The notes below the pieces were generated by a model. That model searched no databases. It saw nothing but the letters and a program-made list of their open reading frames with translations, and had not been told where the DNA came from. A stretch of 64,000 bases of DNA, from assembly GCF_033958435.1 (NCBI RefSeq), contig NC_134137.1:226713501-226777500 (forward strand). Reading direction: 5' to 3'. Positions 1-12,121 of the stretch are shown one piece after another (positions within the stretch are counted from its first letter, which is position 1; every line of letters starts with the position of its first letter). Made by a program: the position numbers and the translations under genes. The stretch is from Carettochelys insculpta (lineage: Eukaryota > Chordata > Testudines > Carettochelyidae).

Positions 1-120
1 TTCTGCCGTCCATATTTCTGAAGTGGGTAGAGAATGTCGCTTGTGGTCTGCTCTAGTGCACACTGATGTTCACTGAGAGAGGTGCACCGGTCAACTAGTC
101 ACAGCAAGATACACTGTTAC

Positions 121-290
121 AGCCACTCCGGCATTCTTTTTCATGAGACCGCCGGATCTGGACCCCCGAAGCTCAAGGCACCCCTCCAGGGCACCCAGCC
201 CACAGGGGGTGGAGGGTTTGGAGCCCTGAGCCTTGTGGGCCAGATCAGGCAAGCCAAGGCTAGATCCAGAAAGCGGGATCTGGCCGTTTA
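121..290. repeat. short GC-rich dispersed repeat
   Basis: A GC-rich stretch contains a 'ggagggtttggagccc' phrase, a 'ccttgtgggccagatcaggcaag' type phrase and 'agatccag'. Related wording recurs near 8035-8115 and 62985-63085, so it is dispersed. Its family is unknown to me. Confidence 0.4.
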
Positions 291-2872
291 TCAAAAATAG
301 TCAGGTGGTGGGCTTTTTGTTTTTCTTTGTTTGTTTTAAACTTCGCAATTACAGCATCAGGAGCCACAAGGTCATCTTTAAAGAGCTGCATGTGGCTCTG
401 GAGTCACAGGTTGCAGGCCCCTGGCCATGTGCGTCTGGGGGTGTGCAGATAAGCTGTACACTGTCACCCAAACCCTGTGCCCCTCAAACGCTCCTGCACG
501 CCCTCCCATCCATGAGTATTCATATCCCTTTAACTGTAGTTCAAAGTATGTATATTTTTAATATAAAATGTGGGTTTTCTAGTCCGAACATTAGTTACAG
601 TAGTGATGAGAGGTGAAGCAGATGCTTTCTTTTTCAACCTGCAGAGGCACTCCTTGATTCACAAAAATGCAACATGCAAACATATGCACACACAAACAAA
701 AGCTCACCTGCAGCCTCAGGGGAACAAGTATGAGGCACAGTTGCTGGAGAGCAACATATGTGCTGGCTTGCAGGACTCCAGAGGAGCAGCCACAGGCTGA
801 AGGGAAGCAGTGCTTTGAAGGGGAAACCACTGCTTCTTTCCTTCAACCTCTGCTTAAACTTCTCACCACCTCCCAGTGAGCATGGCTTTGGTGGGGGGAT
901 ACAGAACAGAGCCCAAGAGATGTGGAGGTGGCAGCAGCTTGGGGATGCCCAGAAGTCCCCCTCAGAATCTCCAGCTACCTCTTCATTCTTTGAATAAACC
1001 TGCCCTTCCTCAAGCTTCACCATTCAAGGGTAAATAAAAAGCTATTTCTACTACTTTTATTTTCAAATATACAGGATTTCAGCTACATTATGGGTTAAAT
1101 AGGCTTCTGTGGACTAGCCTGAGAACCTAATAATATTGTTTCTATGGGAAAATGCATTCCAAGTTTCAAACAAACAACTTACAAACTTTTGGAACACAAT
1201 CTGTTCAGAAGCTGGGGACCTCCTGCTGGGATCAAACATTTTCCTCAAAAGCATAAACAAATGGCTGCCTCCTTCTACAGAGTAGCTAGGGAATCTTCAT
1301 ACCTGACAGAAACCACAGGCACTTCCCTCATTTGTTTTTCCCGTACTCTTGTGAATTCTACACTTAATTTCAGCATTTCCTTCTCACTCCAAATGAAACA
1401 AAATTTTCTTTCTTCACGTCATCTGTCATCCTTCACTAAAATGCTTCAAAGAGCAACATTTTAGTTGTAACTTCTCCAGTTCTCTTTGTTTGTTATCAGT
1501 TCAGCAACAATTCTTTTATTGTACTGTCAGCTCACCATGAATACTCGTCTCTGCCTTTTGGACTCAAAATCTACCATCTGATACAGACTCCACCCATCTT
1601 AAGACCTTGAGATGCCTGTATTGATCCAGTTCCTATAGCAGAAAAAGAACTTAGGACATCTTGTTTTCTATGCAACAACTGATCCAGAATCAAACTTCGA
1701 GACAGTAACAGAATTTCTTGTTCAACTTAAAATGATTGTTGTTTAAAAAGAGACAGCCTTTGAAAAAAGCTACTCAGAAAATTCTACTGGAGCTTTAGGA
1801 AAATGGATACATGCCTATTTGGTTCCAACTCATTTGCTAACCAATCACTTTCAACAACTTTCTGCTACAAGCCCTTTGTTCATTATTGCTGAAGTTTTCC
1901 AGTGGGCATTTAATACCCTATCCCTTTACAAAGCTTACGTCAAAAGCCTTAACTGCTTGGGTATTAAAATCCCAAACCACTTTCAAAATCCTCCCAGTTC
2001 CAAACACCTCAAATACATGCTAATCACCAAACTAAAATCTGTCTTCTCACCACATCCCCATGTCAATTTTAACAGTATACTTACGAATGCTCAATCTACC
2101 AAATTTTGTGTTGCAGAATTCTGTATGTTCATACTACAGAATATTCCACTATAGCAATTAATATTTCATTTTCTCCAGGAGAGTTTCTAGAACCTGCATC
2201 TACATTTTCTTAGTAACAAACAGTGTGTGGACAGAATATTTATGGCATCTGCCCACTAAACTTCACAATTCCTGTTATATTTTCCTAAATTTAGACATCC
2301 CTATGAAATTCCCCTCTTGTTTGCTAATAATCTTTTCCTCTTCTAGACTTCAAATGGCTTGTTACCTTAGCTGGTCAGGAAATATGCAATCTAGCACTTT
2401 ATCACAGTCATTGCTTTCTGGATACTCCCATAATAGAGTCTTCTCAAGTGAAGACCTGAAGATTTACTACTCAATTGTGTAAAACTAGAGGGACATGTAC
2501 CATTTTTTGACTTTCACCTAGTAATAGGACAATACCACCATTCAGGATTTCCATGTTAGAGCAATGCTTCAGAAACATCTATTGAATGGAAAACCCCCTC
2601 AAATACAACTCGCTGAAAGTGCAACCTTCAAGAGTGCACACTCTTCCAACTATGATAGAAAAAATGTTAAACACAAGTACTCTTCATATTCAGCTATGGA
2701 ATCAGCCAATTAAAAATAGGGATAAAACTTATGAAAGTTGCACTTACAATCTGTACAAGATCTAGGGGCAATGACAATTTATTTTCCTCCTTTGTGCTCA
2801 TACTAAATGTTAAAAACAGAATCATCTCAACTTAATACATATCCCAAAGAAAATCTCCATGTAGCAGGAAAG

Positions 2873-2932
2873 CTTGTCTTTCCACCAACAGAAGCTGGTC
2901 TAATAAAAGCTATTTCCTCATCCACCTTGTCT
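2873..2932. repeat. short interspersed repeat tail
   Basis: The phrase 'caacagaagctggtctaata' followed by 'cacctt' and 'gtctct' recalls the conserved 3' tail of a tetrapod SINE/LINE family. It directly precedes the SINE at 2957. The family was not resolved. Confidence 0.4.
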
Positions 2933-2956
2933 CTACATGGATTCCGTAACTGGCAT

Positions 2957-3079
2957 CTGACGACATGGGTCTCTACCCACAAAAGCTTATGCTCCAAAAA
3001 AATCTGTTAGTCCATAAGGTGTCACAGGACTTCTCGTTGTTTTTGTGGATACAGACTAACATGGCTACCCCTCTGATAC
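2957..3079 (-). repeat. tRNA-like SINE, single copy
   Basis: On the minus strand it starts gtatcagaggggtagcc, with a box-A-like 'tagccatgttagtctg', and continues through 'gtcctgtgacacc' and 'agcataagctttt' to 'agacccatgtcg'. The same family occurs at 10.5, 32.6 and 60.0 kb, but there as inverted pairs; only this copy is single. Confidence 0.7.
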
Positions 3080-4564
3080 TTTGTGCATTTGTGAATTATG
3101 GAAGAACATTTCCCGTACTGACTGGCTGCTACTGCACAATTAGTGAAAAATAATTAACTAACTAACTAAGCATTATTCCAATCCATGAACTCTGGTTAGC
3201 AAACAGTTTGTCAACCAGAGCACATCTTTCTTCGAAATACTGTATTTCCACTTGCTCAGAACCACGTTAATGGCAAGGCAAAGTACATCCTTTACCTCTA
3301 GAGAAAATTATTGAAATGGCTACCCTTCCTGCAGATTTCTAAGGGAGCTAGATATGAGTTGTTGGACTAAGTCACCCTAATGTTCAATAAATAATTTTAT
3401 ATTTACATAGTACCTTTACTGTAAAATAAGCTATATATTGATATACAATATGTCATCATTCCACTGATGAGCCCATAGCGAACACCACAGCTTTTTTTTT
3501 TTTTTTTTTTTTTTAAACACAAGTAATGCTCTGTATCTTTATGAATCACAAATGTTTACAACTCTAAATTTTAAACACCACACAGTTTCAATGAAACTTA
3601 AAAGGAATCTCATTTAAGGAATCACCAACGCTCCTCATACCCTCCTAAGCTATCCTTTGCGATTCCTCTGCAAGTATTGACCCAGCTTGAATCTGATCAC
3701 AGGCCTACATGCTACAAGGCAGGAGGCAAATCTGTTCCTATTAGATTTTTATCTTTTTAATTGCATTACGGATTGGGCTGGTAGAGACTTATATTAAGTT
3801 GTATGACACTTCCCACTAAAGATCCTGTTTTATGCAGCTTGTACTTGACAAAATTAACAGTTTGAGCTAGAAATTTTTTCTTGCCAGAAATCTGCTGCAG
3901 GCCACTCTTTGGAAAATTTCAGCCAAAATGGTTCAACCATTTAAAAAAATGAGACTAAGGAAAAAACAGGTTTTGCTCATCTTAAAAACCCAAGATCTTT
4001 TTGCTGAAATACTCCTCCTTTAGAGGAGATACTTTTACTGTCACCCTGTAAATCCAACTAAATGTCACAAGCGGCTGACAAACTGCAGTTTGCACATGCT
4101 CAGTAGAGACTGTTTTAGCAGCTAAAATCTCTGAAGACTGAATCCTCTGTGAACATGCAAGAGCCCCTCAGAACACCAAGTGCTGGCAACACTGCCTGTA
4201 CACAACCCCACAGGGTGAACAACCACGCTCCATCCACCCCCCAGCTCCCTCCAATGGCATGACTGAGCACCTGCCATCCCCAGAACAGTGCAGGGTTATT
4301 AGGGATGGAGAACAAAAGCGCTTCCCCTACAACTGCACTCAGATGCCTTGGGCTGCAGCAGACAAAGTAAACAGTGGGATAAAAGGGGAGAGAGATGGAA
4401 GAGAAGCCTGAAAGCTAGGCCAGGGGAGAGGAGGGATTGCTCAAATGAGGAACTAGAACCTTAATTGTAAGTTTCAAGTGATTTACTTTGCAATCTTGAT
4501 ATCCTTTTAACCTGGTTTGTGTATGTGCAATATAGCTATGTTCAAAGAGCGATGTCGTGACCTA

Positions 4565-4711
<147 letters not shown>

Positions 4712-6234
4712 TCATCTAAAGACATTATACACATCACAACAAATTTGACTAATTTAATATATTACCGTGTGTTTGGTTCTGTACAATATACAATTAATCA
4801 AGAACATTCAGACTTTATATCTAAAAGACAGAATGAAGACACTGAGAATCTCTAACAGAATCAGATTTTAAATTTATAAAAAAGTGACTCTGTACCTCAA
4901 CACACACACCCCGGAACTGTTTAGGTGTAGCAACTATAAGATTAATGATGACTCATATCCTTTTTGTTTAGTCATGTTATACATGTAAGTGTGTAAATAC
5001 ACTTTCTATCAAGGAACAGGTGATGCTTTTTGGCTTTTTAATCCATGAGTAAAGACTCATTGTGTCATATTTTATATTTGTACATAATGAATCAGAGCTG
5101 CAAATAGCACTAGCATTTAATCAGAGAACTTGAGTTGTGCAAGGACAGCAGACAGACTGCACTGGCACACAATTTAAGCTCCAAATTTCACCCATTTTAA
5201 AATGGTTATACTGGTATTATAAAACTTATGAGAACTTTCAAACTTCAATTGAAGTTGAAATGTTGTCAATTTACCAACATTATCTGATAAATTATGTTTG
5301 GGATTCTGAATTCTACACATAAAACTGCTACCTTTCCCTCTAAAGTATTTAATGTACTCATAACTGTTAGACGGCAAGATAATATGCATTCTGCTTGTAT
5401 CCCCTCTACAGCCTGAGTTCACCATTCAAATCCAGTTTCCAAATTCATATTGACATTGATGCTCTTGCACAAAGAATACATACAAAAAGACACAGCAATT
5501 TTAAATTCAAATAGAAAAAAGGTAGTGAAATTAATGGAAAAAACCAAGAACAGTCAAGAAAAGATTTAGAATGGAAGAATTTCTGTTTAAGCGTCTAACA
5601 CAATACATACAGTGAAGATTAAAACATAAAATACAGAGCTTAAAAACTATATTTTATCCCAATATCTTACACTAATGTTTGTCCCATAAGTATAATTTTC
5701 AAAACTGCCTGAGTGACTCAGGCTCATAGTGACATTTGTAAATTTTACCCATACTCTATAGGTAACATCTATCCAAGCCTAAAAAGCAGTTGCCTCTGGG
5801 GATGAAGGAGACAGCAGTTTAGAAGCACAATAAGTTTCGCAACACTTTCAGTCAAAGTAAATAATTTCACATGCAGCATTTAGGGAATATAGGTAGATGT
5901 AATAAGACATGGAACACAGCTGTAATCTCCCGACCTTTCTGAAAACAACTCCAAGTCTTCTTCAATAGCCAATGACAAGTGGCTAGGAACATCTTACAGC
6001 TCAACTGAAAGAAAGCTATGCTATATAAATTCAGTTTCTTTATACCTCCTACTCCCAAAGAGAAGAGGCACTTGAGGTTTGACCCCTCCTCCCCTCCAGA
6101 GGATGGAGCCCTACAAACTAAAGTCAGCTGGGCTATGGACCTACAAGATATGTAGCAGTAAATGGTTTAATAAATTCAACATCGACATCGTTGTACCCAA
6201 ATTTTATTTACATACAAACAACCTCACTTGATTC

Positions 6235-6490
6235 TGTAACAGCCGAAGGAGAGGTTACTTAATGTACAGTAAATAAAGTTTTTTGTGACATTTTATCCTT
6301 GTGTGCTGTTATCCGCATACGTACATGCACTCTTGGTTGAAGATTTTCATTAGCCAGATCTGTGGATCTACACTTGTGTCCCACAAACAATGTGTTCTGT
6401 TAAGAATATAAAAGGGCAGACTTGTTGCTGTTCCTTCTCAACCACAAAGTCCAGAGAATACGCCTCTGCAGGTGACGGGGAAAAGGGTAC
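6235..6490 (-). mobile_element. DIRS 3' terminal repeat relic
   Basis: The wording 'gaggttacttaatg', 'ttggttgaagattttcattagcc' and 'gcatacgtacatgcac' resembles the inverted-terminal-repeat region seen at 34.82-35.15 kb in the clearer DIRS copy. It probably marks the 3' end of the old element whose RT lies at 7.4-8.1 kb. It is degraded and the assignment is moderate. Confidence 0.45.
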
Positions 6491-6513
6491 AGAGGGGAAT
6501 GCAGAACCCATTA

Positions 6514-6645
6514 GGGATGTTAACTGTTAACCAGTTAGCCTTACCCTAAATGGATACAGCTTACCAGTTATGGTTAACTGGTGGGGGCTGGAGCAGCCCC
6601 CCACCTGGCATGGCAGCTCTAGGAAGCTGGCTACCAATCTCTCAG
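6514..6645. repeat. hAT-like MITE fragment
   Basis: It begins 'agggatgttaactgttaacc', a terminus I recognise from reptile hAT-like MITEs. A possible partner end ('gttacatcccta') occurs at 43.98 kb. It is GC-rich inside, and no clear second end is present here. Confidence 0.4.
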
Positions 6646-6924
6646 ATCAACCATTTCAACACCTTGAAGAGCGACAGTTTTGGGGGATAAGCACAAAACA
6701 AGAGCAGAGAGGCAAAGGGTAAGGAGGGCATTTTCCAATAAACATCTGCAGTGAACAATATCACAAAGAGGTCTACTTCCTAGATGTACCAAATGAGAGA
6801 AAAATACACATTGACATACTGACACCTAGGAGGACAGTTTGTACTTGAGGGTTGTAGATAGATTAAAGCCAGGCTCAAACTCAACGAAAGTATAGTTCTT
6901 GCCAGGGATGTTACAAATACATTC

Positions 6925-7215
6925 TGGCACATGGGCCAGGTGCTGCAGAAGGTTATAAAACAGAAGGTACAGCTATTTGGGCATATTTGCAGAATGAATG
7001 ATGAACGAAAAATCAGGACCCTTGTATTTGGCATAATGGATGGTCCGAATAGGAGTGGCAGACCCCACAGAGAATGGGTAGCTGATATAGCAGATGTGTG
7101 GAGCTAGTTTACAGAAACCAAGCCACTCTACACTGGACAGGGAAAGATGAAAAGGAACAGTGAGAGGCATCAGACACCGAAGGGCGCTGAGCCCATGATT
7201 ACTGATGACGCCATG
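6925..7215 (+). pseudogene. LINE reverse-transcriptase C-terminal fragment
   Basis: In one plus frame this reads VLQKVIKQKVQLFGHICRMN, then ...FGIMDGPNRSGRPHREWVAD. This is the conserved tail after the RT and thumb of a non-LTR retrotransposon, where 'FGHI.RM' and 'GRP..RW' are typical. A stop follows (ADVWS*), and further matches appear in another frame to about 7205 ('RERWK'). Only the last part of the protein survives, as expected for a 5'-truncated LINE. The clade is not certain. It is a different family from the LINE at 49.0-50.3 kb. It is not a host gene. Confidence 0.7.
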
Positions 7216-7399
7216 GACTAGGAGATGAAGAAAACTTGCTGCGGTTTGTAGCTGTACTGTATCATGAAAATGAGGGTGGAGGTCACAGCAATCCTTTTCG
7301 TGGTCAGGTATGGTCTGGTTGTCATGCAGTCCAAAGTGACTCTGATTAAGCTCATTTGCTGTACAGATCTAAAATGTAGATTATTCCAAGTGGAGGTCT

Positions 7400-8150
7400 T
7401 AGTAGTGGAAGAGGACTAGGTTGCTCACAGCACTTCAAGAAAGGAGCAACCCTTGAAAACTCAATCACCCAGGCAGGGTAAGACTATTATTCTCAGCTGA
7501 TAAAGACGTGTTGATTGCTGAGAGGATATTTGTCAATACCTCTGGAACAATCACAAGTTGAAGACAAGATCCAGCATTAGCAGTGGTTCTTGTCTGTGAC
7601 AAATAGGAAGGATGCACAGCTATGTGGAAATGTGTCCCCCAAAGGTCAAGGAAGAGAAACCAATTCCCCAGCTCCAAAGAAAATCAATCATCACAAGCAA
7701 GGTTACATGAACCACTGAGAGAAGATGTAGCCTGGAGGTCTAGAAGTGGTTGCCTCCATTCTCTTTTCTTGAGAGCCAGAAAGCACCTTGAATAGAACCT
7801 TCTCTCAAGAATTTCTCAAGCAAGTCCAGTGGAATGGGTTAGATCACCCTTGAAACAGGAGAGACTGCAACTCCTAGGGAGGGATGGAGCTGAACTGAAT
7901 GACATAGCATGCTGAAACCATCACCAGTATCCAGCCGCTCAATGTGATCAATTCCCAGGAAGACAGAAAAGATGATCTCCATCAGCCTTGTGATGGGCTT
8001 GGAGTAGAGTATTATCCAGAGGATCACCTGTGACTCTCGACCAGGGCCAGATGCTGGGGAGTGGAGGTCTGAGCCTTGGGAGGCCAGATTTAGGCAAGCC
8101 ATGGTCCAGATCCAGGACACAGTCCGGGGTTCTGCACCCCTACTGTAGGT
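7400..8150 (-). mobile_element. old DIRS element, RT region fragment
   Basis: Minus-strand frames show LDLWGTHFHIAVHPS at about 7.58-7.64 kb, the DIRS RT motif equivalent to LDLxxAYFHI. Upstream of it are pieces resembling the 'FYSRYFLVPKK' segment at about 7.78-7.83 kb, and a gag/RT junction-like frame at 7839-8120. Several frameshifts and stops break it. By order and orientation it may be the continuation of the gag pieces at 17.2-18.2 and 10.8-11.2 kb, which would make it one old DIRS split by later insertions. Confidence 0.6.
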
Positions 8151-8314
8151 GCTTTACTATGGCAGCACTCTGAAATATCACTGCTATTCAAGAGCAGTTG
8201 ATGCCTCATGGATAACCGTGAACACAATTCTATTCCTGAAACTTACTTCTGGTCATATATTATTAAATGCAATAATATTGGTTAATCTAACATTAAGCAG
8301 GAACAGTTAAAAGT

Positions 8315-10480
8315 CGAAGCGCAAACAAAGGTAGTCAGCTGTTCCGTAACTGGTGTTCGACACGTGTTGCTCACGTCCATTCCAGATTAGGTGATTCCAA
8401 GCAGTACCCATGAAGGTAGGTAGGTGTTCATGGCTGTGCAGCTCAGCTAGATCCAGCATCATCTTTAACCTACTGAGTGATGGTGTAGTGAACCATGAAT
8501 GTGTGGATCACGCATCCAGTTGATCCACTTGGAAATTCCCTGGATGACACTGAAAGGCCCTTCATTTTGTCAGCCATGGCAACAAAGAGCTGTGTGGACT
8601 TGCAAAAGGGCATAGTATCCTCTAAGTAAATTCCAAAGTTCTCCTGAGGTCTAGAGTGTGCAGATGCCTCTCCTCTGCCATATTATGCATCTTGGGACAG
8701 AACACAAGCAGGAATAAGTCCTGATTTACATGGAAAGAAGATAACACCTTCAGCAACAGTGCCGGTGGCGTGTGGGGTGTGCGCGCACACATAGCTGGGC
8801 ACTGTCCTTGTAATAAAAAAAAAAAAAAAAAAATAGACCGTTCCAAGGTCACAGCCTTCACCTACAACACCTGCCGTGCTAACGTCACTGACAGCAGGAC
8901 AGCAACCTTTCAAGACCAGTAAGAGAGGAAACAAATGGCCAGCAGTTCGAAGTGGGGGCCAGCATGCCTGGAGGGAACCAGGTTAAAGTCCCACTGTGGG
9001 ATGGGGCCCCATATCTGCTAGTACAGCCTCTCAAGGGCCTGCAACAACCTAACCATCATGTCATGGAAGATTGCTGGCCCTGGATCCGCTGGTGGAAAGT
9101 GGAGAGAGCTGCAAGGTGCACCTAGATGGAAGAGCGCATCACCCGCTGGTTCCTGAGGTGCAGTAAATAGTCTAATACAGACTACATGGAAGAGCACAAG
9201 GAAAAGATATCCTGTTCTGACACCCAGCGACACAACTTTGTCCACTGGCAAGCTAAGTGGTTCTTAATGGAAGGCTTCCTGCTCCCCAGGAGTAACTACT
9301 GGACCTCTTGCAAACAGTACTTTCCTCCAGGTTTAGCCATGGAGCAACCATTCAGTGAGGTTTAGACTCTCCAGAGTGGTGTGTAATAGGCAGCAATGGT
9401 CTTGTGAGAGCAGATCTGGGTGGCTTGGAAGCGGTCAGGGAAGCGCCACTGCCATGTTCATGAGCATATTGAACCAGTGCTGGCATTGCCACTTTTGGAT
9501 AATCACTAGGATCCGTGCGCTGTCCCTCTTGATCTTTACTAGGATCTGACTGATGAGGGGAAACAGGCAGAAACATGTTCATCAGTTGGAAGAAGGCACT
9601 GGAGAGGGAGCCCTTGCCCACACGAGGACAGGAGCAAAAGCAGTGACATTTCCTGTCCTGTCTTATGGTGAACAGATGAGTTGGAGAGCACCCTACCTCT
9701 GGAAAAGCATGCAGATCGCTTGGCGAGAAGAAAAGTCCCTAATGAGGTAATCTGCTAGGACATTTCTGATAACAGAGAAATAAGAAGCCTCCAGATGGAC
9801 ACTGTGGCTGATGCAGAAATCCTATAAGAGCAGGGCCTCCTGGGAGAGCTCTAATGATAGTGCTCCCCCTTACTTGCTGATGGACCATGAAAGCTGTGCT
9901 GTCCATCAGGACTCTCACCATCTTGCCCAAGAACTGAGCTGAACTGATTGCCATGAGCTCTTTGATATTTATGTGAAGCAAGATCTCTTCTGGGGGCTGC
10001 ATCGCTTGAATCCAAAGACGTCCCAAAGTGCATCTCACCATGGGAGCCATCTGCACCAGCAGCAAAGAACTTGTTGGAGAGTATTTTTTTCTCTTCAGTG
10101 CCCTCTACAGTGAGGTTGTCAGCTATTTTTTCTACTGCTTTCCTGGGATTTGGGAAGTGTGTGAATAACCTGGCTAGGGAGCCAGCTTCTGAGTGTTTTC
10201 CCCTTATCTTAGTTCAGAGGTTGATCTAAGTGACATTAGGAGGAGTTTCAGCCTTAGGTCTCTGTCTTTTCATGCCCTGAACATCAGTTTGGAGCAATGG
10301 GCATGTTTATGGGGAATACAGGGTTCTCCCAGACAGACACACTGGCTGTGACTATCAAAGATGGCATAGCCTCTTTGTTGGAGGCACATTTCTTCAAGCC
10401 CGGGGAACTGGGCAGCTCACCAACAATGGTCTGTTAAACGTCAGCTGAAAGTGAGGTTTGTGGTTTTCTTTTTTGTCATG
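8315..10480 (-). mobile_element. relic DIRS element with gag, RNase H and recombinase pieces
   Basis: Reading on the minus strand in order: a gag zinc-finger-like stretch (DSHSQCVCLGE..., 10.23-10.37 kb); an RNase H piece (ILLHINIKELMAISSA, 9739-10065); tyrosine-recombinase pieces (9018-9251, ending FHDMMVRLLQALERLY; and 8560-8861, with AEERHLHTLDLRR); and a DIRS-like terminus with 'acacgtgttgctcacgtcc' at 8335-8395. RT is missing. Many frameshifts are present and it is far older than the 11.2-17.2 kb copy. It seems to sit inside another DIRS whose gag lies upstream and whose RT lies downstream. Confidence 0.65.
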
Positions 10481-10541
10481 GAACGGGGGTGTTGGGAAAT
10501 ACGTGCATTAAGAAGAAGAAAACTCGTAACACTTTCTCAAT

Positions 10542-10753
10542 GAGAAGTCCTGTGGCACCTTATAGACTAACAGTTTGGAGTATAAGCTTTCGTGGGCAAA
10601 GACCCGCTTCATCAGACGATTCTCAATGGGAAGATGAAGCGGGTCTTTACCCACAAGAGCTTATTCTCTACAATATCAATTAGTCCATAAGGTTCCACAG
10701 GACTTCTTGTTGATTTTGTGGATACAGACTAACACAGCTACCCCTCTGATACA
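10542..10753 (-). repeat. palindromic SINE unit with 9-bp direct repeats
   Basis: The right arm (10633-10753) is a full minus-strand SINE starting gtatcagaggggtagc. The left arm (10542-10619) is the same SINE body in the opposite orientation, without its 5' head. The central spacer is 13 bp. Identical 9-bp direct repeats (aacactttc) lie at 10528-10536 and 10755-10763, so the inverted pair appears to have inserted as one unit. Confidence 0.75.
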
Positions 10754-10759
10754 CAACAC

Positions 10760-11207
10760 TTTCAGAGATCTGAGGACAGTAATTTAACAGCAGGACTGCT
10801 GCACTCCATCACAGGCTGAAAACAGCAGAAAGGGAACTGAAGGTTAGAGATTATACACACCTGCAGTACTTTAAACATGGGGTTGGGAAGTGTATCTTGA
10901 GACAGACCCCGTGTAGCCACAACCCAGGGGCACACTACTGCAGCAATCTCCGGGCAAAAGTGCAGGGACACACCAATACCTTGAGTGCAGCAACGGCAGG
11001 GACATCTCTTGAGGAAGAAGGCTTGGTGCCTGGCTAACCTGAGTTGTAGACTGGACGACAAACTTCCTGCCCAAATAAAGCCGCTGTCTTTCACTCTATT
11101 TTTGGGGGTGCTTGCCGTTGCTCCCATGTCTCTTTGCGACTGACAGCTTCCACAATGAAGGAATTTAGAGATGAGTGGGTGTACAGGTATTTATGACCCC
11201 CTGGCAG
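10760..11207 (-). pseudogene. DIRS gag C-terminal fragment (older element)
   Basis: Frames on the minus strand read YLYTHSSLNSFIVEAVSRK, then KDSGFIWAGSLSSSLQLRLA. They align by eye with the young DIRS gag (FLFSHPQPNSLVVESS; LLGRKVYSSSTLLLPMA). The fragment ends abruptly at the border of the young DIRS (11208). The matching upstream gag half resumes on the other side, at 17195 and beyond. The start 'MGATASTPK' recalls a retroviral Gag start, but the downstream match shows it is DIRS. Confidence 0.65.
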
Positions 11208-11251
11208 GAAAGAAAGGTTACTCACCGTAGTAACGGTGGTTCTTCGAGATG

Positions 11252-11404
11252 TGTCCCCGTGGGTGCTCCACATTAGGTGTCGGGCTCGCCCAGCGCCGCA
11301 GATCGGATCTTCCAAGCAGTTTCTGCCGGACCGCGCATGCGCCGGTGCGCGCCGCTCCCCCGCGCGCTCCCGGCCATGTGCGCGATCCGGTCCCCGCCAG
11401 TTCC
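11252..11404. repeat. DIRS inverted terminal repeat, left
   Basis: The repeat runs from tgtccccgtgggtgctcc to ccccgccagttcc. Its reverse complement lies at 17030-17182. Confidence 0.9.
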
Positions 11405-11707
11405 TTGACCAACCGCCTCGGATGCTCCTGCAAAACACTAAACAGAGATCCGGAGCGGGGAGGATGGGCGGGTAGTGGAGCACCCACGGGGACACATCTC
11501 GAAGAACCACCGTTACTACGGTGAGTAACCTTTCTTTCTTCTTCGAGTGTCCCCGTGGGTGCTCCACATTAGGTGACTACCCAGCAGTAACCCAAGATAG
11601 GAGGTGGGTAATCGGATTATGTGCAGCTTGTCCCCGAGAGGACCGCTGCCGAGAGACGGGTATCCTCTTGGAATACCCTGTGAAGGGCGTAATGTTTGGC
11701 GAAGGTG

Positions 11708-11968
11708 TCACAGGATGACCAGGTCGCCACTCTGCAAATGTCTTTTAGCGCAACGCCCTTGAAAAAAGGCTATTGATGCTGCCACCGCCCTAGTGGAATG
11801 AGCCCTGGGCGTGGCCAGTAAAGGAGTCTTTTTGAGTTTGTAGCACATTTTTATGCAAGATACGATGTGCTTAGAGATTCTCTGCGAAGAGAGACATTCT
11901 CCTTTTGATTTGGGAGCGATAGAGACTAGGAGCCTATCCGTTCTCCGGAAGGACTTGGTCCTGTCCAT
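11708..11968 (-). pseudogene. DIRS tyrosine recombinase, C-terminal part
   Basis: The 86-residue frame contains RTKSFRRTDRLLVSIAPKSKG, SQRISKHIVSCI and RAHSTRAVAAS. The last holds the HxxR of the recombinase box (H57, R60 of this frame). It is separated from the N-terminal part by a frameshift and stop near 12122, so no complete recombinase is encoded. In an intact element this enzyme would integrate the circular DNA intermediate in the nucleus. Confidence 0.8.
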
Positions 11969-12121
11969 ATAGAAAGCTAGCGCCTGCTCACGTCCAGGAG
12001 GTGTAGGCGCGCCTCTTTGTTAGAGTTATGAGGCTTTGGATAAACAAGGGTAAACAATAGGTTCGTTAGTATGAAACTCAGAAAAAAACTTTAGGAACAA
12101 AGGCTGGATGCAGCCGTATGG

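Noticed and set aside
11019..11127. A frame starting MGATASTPKN that resembles a myristoylated retroviral Gag start
   Set aside because: The downstream residues align with the DIRS gag of the neighbouring young copy, and no LTR, protease or integrase is present.
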